Source: JAGPCK01 sp964535575
Lineage (GTDB): Bacteria > Bacteroidota > Bacteroidia > UKL13-3
Direction of reading: 5' to 3'
Assembly: GCA_964535575.1 (NCBI GenBank)
Contig: CAZHTC010000002.1
Location: 449,728 to 513,727, forward strand
DNA: 64,000 bases
The notes under the pieces are model-generated. The model did no database searches. It was not told where the DNA came from and saw only the letters and a list, made by a program, of their open reading frames with translations. Below, one piece after another: positions 23,833-32,108 of this stretch (positions within the stretch are counted from its first letter, which is position 1; each line of letters opens with the position of its first letter). The translations under genes were made by a program, and so were the position numbers.

Positions 23833-25761
23833 TCAATCATGCAGCACCTGAAAACGTGTATTTAAATTTCCAATCTGTAACAAGTAAATGCCATTTTGCC
23901 AGTTTTCAATCGAGATAAATTGTGTACCTTTCACAAGCTGACCTGAGAAAATTATCCTCCCGGTTAAATCAAAAACATAGAATTTCTCACCCAAAAGTTG
24001 CGGAGCTTTTACTTCTATATGCAGCACCTTAACTGCAGGATTCGGAAAAATAATCAACCCGTTTTTTGTGCCAGCAGGTGCGATGCCTGAAGGGTTGCTA
24101 TTCACAGTGAGTTTGGCAACGTTGCTGGTATCGGTACAATTTGAAAAACTAACAATACACCGGAAAAGCTGGTTATTGTTTGCCATGGTGGTGCTGCTAA
24201 TACTCATGGAGGATGTATTCACGCCACTGAATTGTCCTGCATTTGAAATAGACTGGAACCCAACTCCTGCATCAATCTGCCATTGAAAAGTACTTCCGCC
24301 ATTTATAGGGTTCACCGTAAATTGGGCTGTATTCCCTACCTGAACACTGGTATTTGCAGGTTGCGTGGAAATTTGTGTGCCGCAGTTTACACTAAGTTGT
24401 ACCGTTGCTGAAGTATCATAACATGTTCCATTGGAAAGAATGCACCGGAAAAGCTGGTTGTTGTTTGATAATCCGGTATTGCTCACCTGCAACTGATCAG
24501 TTGTAACACCACTGTATTGCCCGGCATTATACAGGTTGGTAAAACCAGTACCCAAATTGGTTTGCCACTGTTTCTGGCTTTGCGCGGTTATTGTGCCAAG
24601 ACTGAATGTAGCAGTGTTACCTGCTGTGGTTTGCTGATTAGTTGGCTGCGTGCTGATTTGTGTGCCGCACAGCACATTCAGTTGAGCAGGTTGTGAAGTA
24701 TCGGCACAGGTACCGGAAGTAACTACGCACCTGTACAGGTTGCCCTGATTGGCCAGGGTAACAGCCGAAACGGTTAGCGTACCAGTATTGGTGCCGCTGT
24801 ATTGTCCGCTGTTGGTGAGGTTCTGAAAAGTACCACCATTTTTAAGCTGCCACTGAAATGAGGCGGAAGCGTTTGGCGTTACGGTAAACTGTGCATTGTT
24901 TCCTTCTACTGCCTGTTGGTTGCCCGGCTGTGAGGCTACTTCAAGATGGCATGCATCAGAAACTTTCATGGAAACAGCATTCACAATTGTTCGCTGGCTG
25001 GCAGTGCCTCCATACTTCAGCACAAACCCGGTAATACGCAACCGGTTGATATTGTAATGGGCAGGAATGGTGAAGTAAAGCGACATGGTATCTACCCTGT
25101 TCTGTGCAGGGTTTGTTGCGGCTACGTTGCCATAGGTACCGGCCACGGCATTGCGCACCACATCCCGGTGCATAAAGTTTGTGAGGGTAGTACCGCCACT
25201 CATATAAGCGCAGTATCCGGTGGTGTAGGAGTTGGTCTGGTCGTAGGGCAGGCTGTCTTCTGAAATAATGGCATTAAAACGGTATTCTCCGGTGAGGGCG
25301 CTAAGGGATGTTCCTTCCAGAAAAATGCGGAGTTGCTGCCCCTTCCGGCTTGCCGACATGGTGAGTTTATATTGTGGTGATGTGGCGGCCTGTGCGCTGA
25401 AGGCAGCCCCCCAATTGTTTCGGGCCACTATCTGTGTGCTGTTGTAAGGTTCACGATTCACCAACCCGATTGGAATACTCGACATGTTGTAGGCGCCCAT
25501 CCATGAACTTACCGTGCTGTTATAAAGGGTATCAAACTGACTGCCAAAATTTAGGTGGTAGTTCAGCACAATCAGGTTTGAATTGGGGCGTAGAGTGTCT
25601 TGTATGCAGTAGGCGTGAGGAGTAAAGCCTACGAATACCGATGTGGTAGATTCCAGTAACACATTTCTGGAATTACCCGTAGTTACCGTTGACTGGGCTT
25701 TTGCTGTCAGGCTCGTGGCAAGAATCCATGCGAATAACAGCCGGGAGTAAAGTGTCTTCAT
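23833..25761 (-). CDS. Omp28-related T9SS protein with Ig-like repeats
   Basis: 642 residues from the ATG at 25761, giving signal peptide MKTLYSRLLFAWILATSLTAKAQ. A TATATTTG box overlaps the alternative start at 25782, which therefore cannot be used. Residues about 25-265 resemble Omp28-related proteins: a 'NVLLESTTSVFVGF' strand where relatives have a thioredoxin-like CxxC (missing here), then 'KLTMSASRKGQQLRIFLEG' and 'MHRDVVRNAVAGTYG'. Three Ig-like repeats of about 90 residues follow (CGTQISTQPTNQQ..., FQWQ..., LFRCIL/IVS). The last 75 residues are a type A sorting domain (IIFPNPAVKVLHIEV...WQNGIYLLQIG). Surface or outer-membrane-associated; function unproven. Confidence 0.8.
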   Translation of the reverse strand: MKTLYSRLLFAWILATSLTAKAQSTVTTGNSRNVLLESTTSVFVGFTPHAYCIQDTLRPNSNLIVLNYHLNFGSQFDTLYNSTVSSWMGAYNMSSIPIGLVNREPYNSTQIVARNNWGAAFSAQAATSPQYKLTMSASRKGQQLRIFLEGTSLSALTGEYRFNAIISEDSLPYDQTNSYTTGYCAYMSGGTTLTNFMHRDVVRNAVAGTYGNVAATNPAQNRVDTMSLYFTIPAHYNINRLRITGFVLKYGGTASQRTIVNAVSMKVSDACHLEVASQPGNQQAVEGNNAQFTVTPNASASFQWQLKNGGTFQNLTNSGQYSGTNTGTLTVSAVTLANQGNLYRCVVTSGTCADTSQPAQLNVLCGTQISTQPTNQQTTAGNTATFSLGTITAQSQKQWQTNLGTGFTNLYNAGQYSGVTTDQLQVSNTGLSNNNQLFRCILSNGTCYDTSATVQLSVNCGTQISTQPANTSVQVGNTAQFTVNPINGGSTFQWQIDAGVGFQSISNAGQFSGVNTSSMSISSTTMANNNQLFRCIVSFSNCTDTSNVAKLTVNSNPSGIAPAGTKNGLIIFPNPAVKVLHIEVKAPQLLGEKFYVFDLTGRIIFSGQLVKGTQFISIENWQNGIYLLQIGNLNTRFQVLHD

Positions 25762-25779
25762 GTTATGCGAGTTGATGTT

Positions 25780-25787
25780 CAAATATA
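25780..25787 (-). promoter_or_regulatory. -7 promoter element, decides the start
   Basis: On the minus strand TATATTTG matches TAnnTTTG and ends 18 bases before the ATG at 25761. It overlaps the upstream in-frame ATG at 25782, which argues for the downstream start. Confidence 0.5.
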
Positions 25788-25866
25788 GCTTTTTAGTTTG
25801 AAAGTGGTAATAAATGTGATATGGTTCTGTTGCGTAAACCTATTTCAGGACAAGACACTGCCTTTT

Positions 25867-26015
25867 GTCTCGAGCTACAAGCTCGCGCCAGCAGGGGCAG
25901 GGAACGTTTGAAATTATCGACACACGCGATACGCGTGCGCCAGCGCGGTAGTTTCATGTACTGGTTGGCATTTTTCTTGTCACGCGCAATATGTGCGGCC
26001 AGTTCGGGGGGAGGC
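25867..26015. repeat. Cluster of repeat family 2 units
   Basis: Three pieces lie in a row. First is CGAGCTACAAGCTCG with GCGCCAGCAGGGGC (25870-25897). Second is GAACGTTTGAAATTATCGAC with ACACGCG...GCGTGCGCCAG (25902-25942), matching 19454 and 23762. Third is GTTTCATG...TTGTCACGCGCAATATG with GGGGGGAGGC (25951-26015), matching 9056-9130. It fills the 320-base gap up to the promoter of the delta-60 gene. Confidence 0.65.
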
Positions 26016-26052
26016 TGTCTGTTAAATTTTTTTTTGAACCATAAAGTTTCGT

Positions 26053-26060
26053 TAACTTTG
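26053..26060 (+). promoter_or_regulatory. -7 element of the delta-60 gene
   Basis: TAACTTTG matches TAnnTTTG and ends 21 bases before the ATG at 26082. A TTTG at 26033-26036 is a possible -33 element, but the spacing (16 bases) is short. Its position supports the downstream ATG over the open frame beginning at 25821, which runs through repeats. Confidence 0.5.
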
Positions 26061-26081
26061 ATTCACCAAATAAAACTCCTA

Positions 26082-27644
26082 ATGAAAACGACAAGGCATT
26101 TTCTTTTCTTCTATTTTCATCTTATTGCGGGTATTGCTATAAGCTACGCGCAAAGCGGACCCGACAACAGTTTTGGTACCAATGGCAAAGCACTTGTCAC
26201 AACACCCAACTCCAAAACGGTTGCTCACGCAGTGGCCCTGCAGGCCGATGGCAAAATTGTAATTGCCGGTAAAATTTGGGACGGCTCACTTGCCGATGAA
26301 GATTTTTATGTGGCCAGGTTCAACAGCAACGGCTCAGTTGATTCCACGTTTAACGGAAAAGGCTGGCGCAATTATGACATGGGAGAGATAGATAATGTAG
26401 CAACAGCCGTGGCCATTCAGTCGGACGGAAAAATTGTAGTGGCTGGATATTCCTATAACAGCAATTATGAAAAATTTGCTGTGCTCCGCTTCAATTCCGA
26501 TGGCAGCCTGGATAACACCTTTGGCAGCGGGGGCGAAGTTTCTGCCACACCGGCCACCTATGGCAGGGCCAATGCCATGGCCATTCAATCGGACGGGAAA
26601 ATCGTGGTGGGCGGGTATTCCTACAACACCGGACAGGCCAAACGTTTCGGAGTTGTGCGCCTGAACACGAACGGAGGTCTTGACAATACTTTTGCAGGTA
26701 CCGGAATGATAGCTGTGGCCTATGCGGATACCGGAGGTGTAGATGGACTGGTGGTGCAGCCTGACGGAAAGATTGTGCTGGCAGGAGAAAACGAAGTGGT
26801 TGCCGGGTTGTTACAGCTGGTTAGGATTACAGCATCCGGGTCAACTGACAACAGTTTTGGCAACTTAGGTAAGGTAAGTACACCAATGGTTGGTGATTTC
26901 AGCGGGATAGCCTTGCAGGCTGACGGGAAAATACTGCTGGGTGTTACAATTAGGTCGCTTCTTTTGGGTAATAACAGCTACGTGCATCGTTTCAACAGCG
27001 ATGGGAGCGAGGATAACGGTTATGGAGAGTCGTTGTTCAACCATGCCTGCCGGGTGCGCATGGATACCACCATGCACCACAATGGGGCAATGGAGGCGAT
27101 ATGTGCGTTGCCCGGTGGAAGGACTGCAGTGGCTGGATACTGTTCCGGAGAATTTGCTGTTGCCCGTATTTTTCAGCAGGGGGTTATGGATACCGGATTT
27201 GCTTCAGGCGGATACCTGCATACCGGTTTTACGGCAAACAGCGATGCCGAAGCCTATGCCATAACCAGCCAGCCCGATGGCAAACTGGTGGTGGCCGGAT
27301 ACCGGTATTTTGACGGAGATTACCGCGCTGCCGTGGCCCGCTACCTTCCCGGTGATCTTTCAGCGGGCAATATACCTCCTGTGGATGATGAATCAACCTT
27401 ACAGGTGTATCCAAATCCTGCAACAGCAAACCTGCAGGTACGATATACATTGACCTCAGAAAACAGGGTAAGTATTTCTCTCCTGGATATGTTAGGAAGG
27501 GTAGTGGCCGTTCCGCTGGATGCCTGCCCGCAATCGGCCGGTGATCAACAGGTATGCGTTGATGTTTCAGCTTTGCCATTCGGTACCTATCTTTTAGTCC
27601 TTCAAACTATCAATGGAAGCAACACGATGCTTTTAGTGCATTAA
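26082..27644 (+). CDS. Delta-60 repeat T9SS secreted protein
   Basis: 520 residues from the ATG at 26082 (signal peptide ending ...AISYAQ). Residues about 22-420 are delta-60 repeats of about 55-60 residues: 'AVALQADGKIVIAG', 'YVARFNSNGSVDSTFN', 'AIQSDGKIVVAGYSYN', 'FAVLRFNSDGSLDNTFG'. These alternate the 'xDGKIxxxG' and 'RxxxxGxxDxxF' motifs that build a beta-propeller. Residues about 445-520 are a type A sorting domain (LQVYPNPATANLQVRY...LPFGTYLLVL). Extracellular, probably structural or binding; no catalytic site seen. GC-richer than the surrounding T9SS genes to the eye. Confidence 0.87.
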   Translation: MKTTRHFLFFYFHLIAGIAISYAQSGPDNSFGTNGKALVTTPNSKTVAHAVALQADGKIVIAGKIWDGSLADEDFYVARFNSNGSVDSTFNGKGWRNYDMGEIDNVATAVAIQSDGKIVVAGYSYNSNYEKFAVLRFNSDGSLDNTFGSGGEVSATPATYGRANAMAIQSDGKIVVGGYSYNTGQAKRFGVVRLNTNGGLDNTFAGTGMIAVAYADTGGVDGLVVQPDGKIVLAGENEVVAGLLQLVRITASGSTDNSFGNLGKVSTPMVGDFSGIALQADGKILLGVTIRSLLLGNNSYVHRFNSDGSEDNGYGESLFNHACRVRMDTTMHHNGAMEAICALPGGRTAVAGYCSGEFAVARIFQQGVMDTGFASGGYLHTGFTANSDAEAYAITSQPDGKLVVAGYRYFDGDYRAAVARYLPGDLSAGNIPPVDDESTLQVYPNPATANLQVRYTLTSENRVSISLLDMLGRVVAVPLDACPQSAGDQQVCVDVSALPFGTYLLVLQTINGSNTMLLVH

Positions 27645-27700
27645 AACAATAAAATTTTAAACCCCGTTCTAAGCGAAGCTTACAGCTACGCTGCATTTTT

Positions 27701-27717
27701 TGTAGCCTATGGCTACA
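27701..27717. repeat. Hairpin TGTAGCC / GGCTACA
   Basis: A perfect 7-bp stem with loop TAT lies 57 bases after the delta-60 gene. TTTTTT precedes rather than follows it on the plus strand. On the minus strand the hairpin is followed by a T-poor stretch (AAAAAA), so a terminator role is unclear. Confidence 0.4.
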
Positions 27718-27840
27718 CTTTCAGGTTGTTTATTCAGGATTGGAACAATGAATTTTTGTTCGCTTTAATTGCTGCAGTGGTTTTGTAGCTGCAATCCACC
27801 TGTGCTTAATCTTTGGTGGACAGGTCTGCATAAAACAGAA

Positions 27841-27861
27841 AGCGTAGGTGCAACCTACGTT
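27841..27861. repeat. GCA-loop palindrome AGCGTAGGT / ACCTACGTT
   Basis: A 9-bp stem (one G-T pair) around the loop GCA lies 27 bases beyond the 3' end of the WG-repeat gene. The TGCA-centred loop is shared with the hairpins at 32056 and 7012 and with the repeat core at 10577. It occupies the convergent gap 27645-27888. Confidence 0.5.
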
Positions 27862-27888
27862 TAGTTCTGCGTGATGTTTTGTACATTC

Positions 27889-29862
27889 CTAGTAAGTAAT
27901 TAAACCCCACTTCCCATTTTGTTTCAACCATAGAAAACCATTTAGTCCGGTAAACCAATTGGAATATGATACATCTATGAGTCTGGTAAAACGTTCATCG
28001 TAATAAATGAATATGATACTTTGCTTGCTATCTTTTAATCCAAGTATTCGTTTTCCCAGAGATTTCACCTCATCGTACCTGTTTGGGAGTACCTGCTGCT
28101 GATGTGTGGCTACACCATATTTACCCTGCCTTTTGGTTACCACCCAAACAGGGTGTTCTTCATCGTTTATTTGGATAATGGAATCGGCCTCAACTATTGT
28201 AGGTTCTGTATTGTTAAAATAAGCGTCAACAACCTGGAGTTTTTTTCCCTGCTTAAATACAATCAGGTAATCATGCGAATAGGGTACCAGGTAGAATGTG
28301 TCACCTGTTGCATTAATGGTGTTTTCTGAAGGCAGATGCAATAAGCCCCATTTTCTATCCTTTTTATAAAAAAAATAGTTACTGTGTTCGTCAGAGGAGT
28401 AATATGCAGATATGCTGTCCAGTTTTACCTTACGGTATAATAAATTTATGCCATGATCATGATGAAGAAAATAGCCCGGGTACATGAATAAAAGTTGAGC
28501 TTCTGACTTACGGTAGATAGGTTCTGTATAAATTCGACCTCTTGTGTTGATAAGGCCATATTTCCCATTCACTTTATACTGAAGCAAGGTGGCATACGGG
28601 GAATCATAGAATTTTGCCAGTGGTATTGGGCAGATAGTATCATACGATGGGGTCATAAATTTGAGACTGTCAAGATTAAAAAGCGCATACCCATTCGTTG
28701 AGCGAACTATGGCACCGTTGTTTGGGTATAAATACCAGTATTCAATTTTTGAGAAGGGTACTTCCTTATAGGTGTCATTTTGCAGGTTCCAGAAATAACT
28801 TTTGCTATCATGTACAAATACGCTGTTGTAACTTGGATGAAAGTAAGTGACCTGAGATGTTTTAAAGGGTAATATTTTCCCGGTAATTAAATTGTATAAG
28901 TGTTCTTCCCCTGATAGATCATAGCAGCTTGCCATAGCCGGATGGTTATTAAACACTACTTTAGCAAATGGTTGTTCAAGTAAGCGTACATAATTTAAAT
29001 CATAAATATACAGGCTTTGACTATTCTTGTCATCCAGTTGAAAGCATCTGTACATTTTCTGAATGTTATTGTTCAAACTATCTAAATAGATTGTTTTTTC
29101 ATAAGCGTATTCAAGAACTGATTTTCCCTGCTGGTTGTAAACAATTGTTTTACTAAAGTTTTTTCGGTAGCAGCACACTAAAAATTTCCCTTCTGTTTTT
29201 ATGGCATCAAAAGGCACATCGTTCAAAAAAGCTTTTTGGCTTTTTGAATATACTTTATAGAACTTGTTTAGCTTTCTCGAACAATATACATTCAGGTCAG
29301 GGGTAAAGTTATACGAGTGTTCATAGCCTTGTTTTTTCAGGCTATCGAGGAATTCATTTGAAGCGGCTTTGTTATTACTTTCTGTTAGCCCAAAATGTTC
29401 CTCGCGGGGTGGGGGAGTGTTATCAACGGCTCCATCCACAATCTCCATATCAGGGTTGTCCCCGGATGTTTTTATCTGGTACCAACTGATTTGAGTTCCT
29501 TTGCGGAGTTCAAATGCAGCCTTCCTTTTAATGTAGTTGATTTGGTCATATTGGCAAGGGATGGTTGGTAAAGTTTCGTACATCTTATACATCCCAATTA
29601 AGTTCCTTAGCTTTACGAAAATCAAATCAGGAAAACCTTTAAGCATCCATATGCTGTCATACATAGCCGGAATGGTTAAGTGATTTTCAGCAAAGTATCC
29701 GTATTTATTTTTTGCTTTAAAGATGAAACTTCTTTGGTGCTTCATCTCCTCGGTAAGGGTATCAATTATAGGTGGTATGACCCACTCCGGTTTTTCTACC
29801 GTTTGAGCAAAGCTTTTATTTTGCGAAAGAAATACCAGCAAAAGAAAAAGGCAATGTTTCAT
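27889..29862 (-). CDS. WG-repeat protein
   Basis: 657 residues with signal peptide MKHCLFLLLVFLSQNKSFAQ. Scattered WG/KWG-type repeats: NKYGYFAENHLTIPAMYDSI, GKYGLINTRGRIYTEPIY, RKWGLLHLPSE, GKYGVATHQQQVLPNRYDEV, and a final NGKWGLITY at the very C-terminus. Each is the 'x-(K/R)-(W/Y)-G-x-I/L-(N/D)...P-x-x-Y-D' pattern that folds into beta-propeller-like blades. Intervening parts (about 80-400) are less regular but keep Tyr-Asp-x-I motifs. No sorting domain, so probably periplasmic. WG proteins are abundant in Bacteroidetes, mostly without known function. Convergent with the delta-60 gene. Confidence 0.8.
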   Translation of the reverse strand: MKHCLFLLLVFLSQNKSFAQTVEKPEWVIPPIIDTLTEEMKHQRSFIFKAKNKYGYFAENHLTIPAMYDSIWMLKGFPDLIFVKLRNLIGMYKMYETLPTIPCQYDQINYIKRKAAFELRKGTQISWYQIKTSGDNPDMEIVDGAVDNTPPPREEHFGLTESNNKAASNEFLDSLKKQGYEHSYNFTPDLNVYCSRKLNKFYKVYSKSQKAFLNDVPFDAIKTEGKFLVCCYRKNFSKTIVYNQQGKSVLEYAYEKTIYLDSLNNNIQKMYRCFQLDDKNSQSLYIYDLNYVRLLEQPFAKVVFNNHPAMASCYDLSGEEHLYNLITGKILPFKTSQVTYFHPSYNSVFVHDSKSYFWNLQNDTYKEVPFSKIEYWYLYPNNGAIVRSTNGYALFNLDSLKFMTPSYDTICPIPLAKFYDSPYATLLQYKVNGKYGLINTRGRIYTEPIYRKSEAQLLFMYPGYFLHHDHGINLLYRKVKLDSISAYYSSDEHSNYFFYKKDRKWGLLHLPSENTINATGDTFYLVPYSHDYLIVFKQGKKLQVVDAYFNNTEPTIVEADSIIQINDEEHPVWVVTKRQGKYGVATHQQQVLPNRYDEVKSLGKRILGLKDSKQSIIFIYYDERFTRLIDVSYSNWFTGLNGFLWLKQNGKWGLITY

Positions 29863-29954
29863 CTATATTGGTTTTGTTTTATTCTGCCAAGAACCTGCCG
29901 CTAAGTTATAGCTTTCATTACCGGATGGCAAATTTTTGAAGGTTAAGTCCCCAC

Positions 29955-30018
29955 ATGCCGCTGTTGCAAACTCAGGAGAGCGAAGAAATTTTTTTGAAGA
30001 CTACAAAGAGCAGGGGAA
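29955..30018. repeat. Palindromic repeat, right half
   Basis: CCGCTGTTGCAAACTCAGGA and GAAGACTACAAAGAGCAGGGG align base for base over long stretches with 10574-10628. CCCCAC just upstream matches the left flank of copies A, C and D, suggesting another internally deleted copy. It lies in the gap between two minus-strand genes. Confidence 0.6.
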
Positions 30019-30045
30019 ATTACTTCCGTGCTGGTGGGCTAAGAT

Positions 30046-31623
30046 CTACTGCTTGATTAAACGGATAGCCTGATACGATAATGGTGAGGTAAGCTCAAGA
30101 ATATAAATTCCGTTTAAAAGTTTCAATATATCGATCTTTTCATTTTCAACAGTGCCTGTTAGAATCATCCTTCCCGATAAATCGCTGATTGAAAAAACTG
30201 TGTTTGTTTTACCTGGGTTCGTAATATGAATGAAATCTTTGGCCGGATTAGGGTAAATGGAGGAGTATGCCTCCGAATCTTTCTTGATTCCTGTAGTACC
30301 GCTGCAGTTATTGCATGGCAGTGTAATGGTCACACACATTGTGTCGGTTGTTCCACAACTCAAGCAAGGCCGGTATGTTCCGGCTGATGCATAAGTAACG
30401 GTAGGGTTACCATTCAGATTGGAAGTATTTCCATTGTCAAAATCCCATAAGAAGGGGGTACAATTCGGATCAAGTTTATTGAACTGAACTACCATACCAT
30501 TGGCGGTATAAGAAAAAAGAGGCTTTGCAGTAACCTGAGTTTTGTAGAGATACGATTTATAGGTACTGCCATTTGCAACCGTTGTTTGGGCCATAAAGCC
30601 ATTACCGGTGAGGAGTGGTCTTAAACTGTGATCATATGGAACAGCAAGAATTCCTGAGAAATTGCTGCCATTATAGCGGAATATTTTTAAAGAATCATTG
30701 AGACCGAATAAAGGTATGATAGTGAAATATCCTTCGGATGCGGTTTTATACTGCGCGCTTATTAATCCTGACTTTGGAGGAGTTATGCCGGTCTGTGTAA
30801 GTTTTCCGTTAAAATAAGAGTATAATTTAAAAGTACTGGTTTGTGCAACATAGTTAAACGTGTTGGCTGCTACATAACCACTATCTTGACTGAACATGGA
30901 TAAGGTAACAACACAGGATGTATTGTTACCCGGATTTAATACAATGGAGTCTTCTATAATCCATGTATTGTTGGTCATTGAGCAAAAAACATGAGTTAGG
31001 TTATCGGTTCTGAATAATACGGCTTTTGCATGGGCAGAATCATTAAAGACCAGTTCCGAAATTTGATAGAGAGGGGTACTCAGTATTGCGGTAAGGGAAA
31101 TGTCAACCCAGGTAGTGTTGATATAAACATAAACTTTACTAGTCCCAAGTAAAAACCAATATTGATTATTTTTATAGTTCACCTTTGCATCAAATGCATC
31201 AAACAAATTAGGAGGAGGGGCCATTCCTGTTTTAAGAAGTTGATGGATGTTCCATTGATTATTGGAGTAGGAAAATAAAGCGGCTGTATCTTCCTGCATA
31301 ATGATTCCGTTCTGGGTATTTCCAATGCACCAGTATTTCCCATCGGAAGTTTTAAACGGAGTACTTAGTTTGAAAGTACTGGCCATTAGGCTAGAGTGGT
31401 ATGTCCACGCATTGCCATTGTATTCATAAATCAGGTTGTCGAATGAAAGGAACGGGTTTCCGAGACCTTTTACTGCTACAGTGATGCCTGAAGAAGTGGA
31501 TGTAAACAGAGTAGATGTACCTGCATTTTCACAAGGAATCTCTCCTACATTAACCAATTGTTGTGCATGAGCCGGAAAATAAATGCACAAAAACGTACAA
31601 AGTAATAAGGTGAATCTTTTCAT
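30046..31623 (-). CDS. PKD-domain T9SS secreted protein
   Basis: 525 residues. Signal peptide about 1-20 (LLLCTFLCIYFPAHAQ). Residues about 25-370 are made of repeated 'YxYNGNAWTYHSS', 'WYIGNTQNG'-like strands, probably a Kelch/BNR-type propeller of the kind seen in the lipoprotein at 2827. Residues about 375-440 are a PKD domain (FSYTANGMVVQFNKLDP..., WDFDNGNT, TYASAGTYRPCL). A short Cys motif (CNNCSGTTG) leads to a type A sorting domain in the last 75 residues (SIYPNPAKDFIHI...LLNGIYILELT). Extracellular; ligand unknown. No promoter element is obvious upstream. Confidence 0.82.
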   Translation of the reverse strand: MKRFTLLLCTFLCIYFPAHAQQLVNVGEIPCENAGTSTLFTSTSSGITVAVKGLGNPFLSFDNLIYEYNGNAWTYHSSLMASTFKLSTPFKTSDGKYWCIGNTQNGIIMQEDTAALFSYSNNQWNIHQLLKTGMAPPPNLFDAFDAKVNYKNNQYWFLLGTSKVYVYINTTWVDISLTAILSTPLYQISELVFNDSAHAKAVLFRTDNLTHVFCSMTNNTWIIEDSIVLNPGNNTSCVVTLSMFSQDSGYVAANTFNYVAQTSTFKLYSYFNGKLTQTGITPPKSGLISAQYKTASEGYFTIIPLFGLNDSLKIFRYNGSNFSGILAVPYDHSLRPLLTGNGFMAQTTVANGSTYKSYLYKTQVTAKPLFSYTANGMVVQFNKLDPNCTPFLWDFDNGNTSNLNGNPTVTYASAGTYRPCLSCGTTDTMCVTITLPCNNCSGTTGIKKDSEAYSSIYPNPAKDFIHITNPGKTNTVFSISDLSGRMILTGTVENEKIDILKLLNGIYILELTSPLSYQAIRLIKQ

Positions 31624-31789
31624 AAAGGTGAATTTGTAACAATTATATTAAATTATATTTAGTTCAAAAAATAATCTTAGATTTATCTTGGCAGAATAGT
31701 GTCAGGTAATACAGGTCAAAAAGGGTATGGCACTCAGCTTGGTTTTGGCAGGTTAAGTTTCAATCTACCGGGACGAAGCCCCCACGCTC

Positions 31790-31936
31790 TCCTTAGTTTA
31801 TTCGCTTTGCTCATAAGATCGCTGCCCCGCAAAGGCGGGACAGGCGCTAAGTTGTAACTTAGGACAGAGGAGTACTGTTGTCAGGTTTTTGGCGCGAGCT
31901 ACATACCTAATAAGTTAGAACAAGAGCGCGCCAGTG
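31790..31936 (+). repeat. Palindromic repeat copy D with tail
   Basis: 31790-31864 is the 75-bp unit; the right terminal repeat has one change (AACTTAGGA). After a short spacer, TACTGTTGTCAGGTTTTTGG and CGCGAGCTACAT match the tail of copy B (20727-20756). The tail runs on to GAACAAGAGCGCGCCAGTG, which shares the GCGCGCCAG motif of family 2. It occupies much of the 485-base gap 31624-32108. Confidence 0.7.
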
Positions 31937-32055
31937 TTTGATACTTTTGCAATATACTGGTAGACTGTTTTCATACAATCAAATTAGTATTTCACCACTC
32001 TTTTGTACATCCACCCTATATCAGTTTGTATACGCAGAAGATATATACCCCAGCT

Positions 32056-32078
32056 GTTCGGGATTTGCAATCCCGAAC
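32056..32078. repeat. Perfect 10-bp hairpin with TGC loop
   Basis: Arms GTTCGGGATT and AATCCCGAAC around TGC, 30 bases past the cphA stop on its downstream side. It could stop or stabilise the cphA mRNA, but no T-run follows on the cphA strand. Its TGCA-centred loop resembles the other short palindromes here, so a REP-type repeat is the better reading. Confidence 0.6.
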
Positions 32079-32108
32079 GTTCAACAGTCCATATTTCTAC
32101 TTTTATTT

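Noticed and set aside
25821..26081. 87-codon extension of the delta-60 protein
   Set aside because: It reads through repeat units and lies upstream of the -7 element at 26053; the signal peptide starts at 26082.
5711..31936. The intergenic repeats as a CRISPR array
   Set aside because: Copies are kilobases apart, with no regular spacers and no cas genes.
32056..32078. Hairpin after cphA as an intrinsic terminator
   Set aside because: No T-run follows on the cphA strand; kept only as a palindromic repeat.
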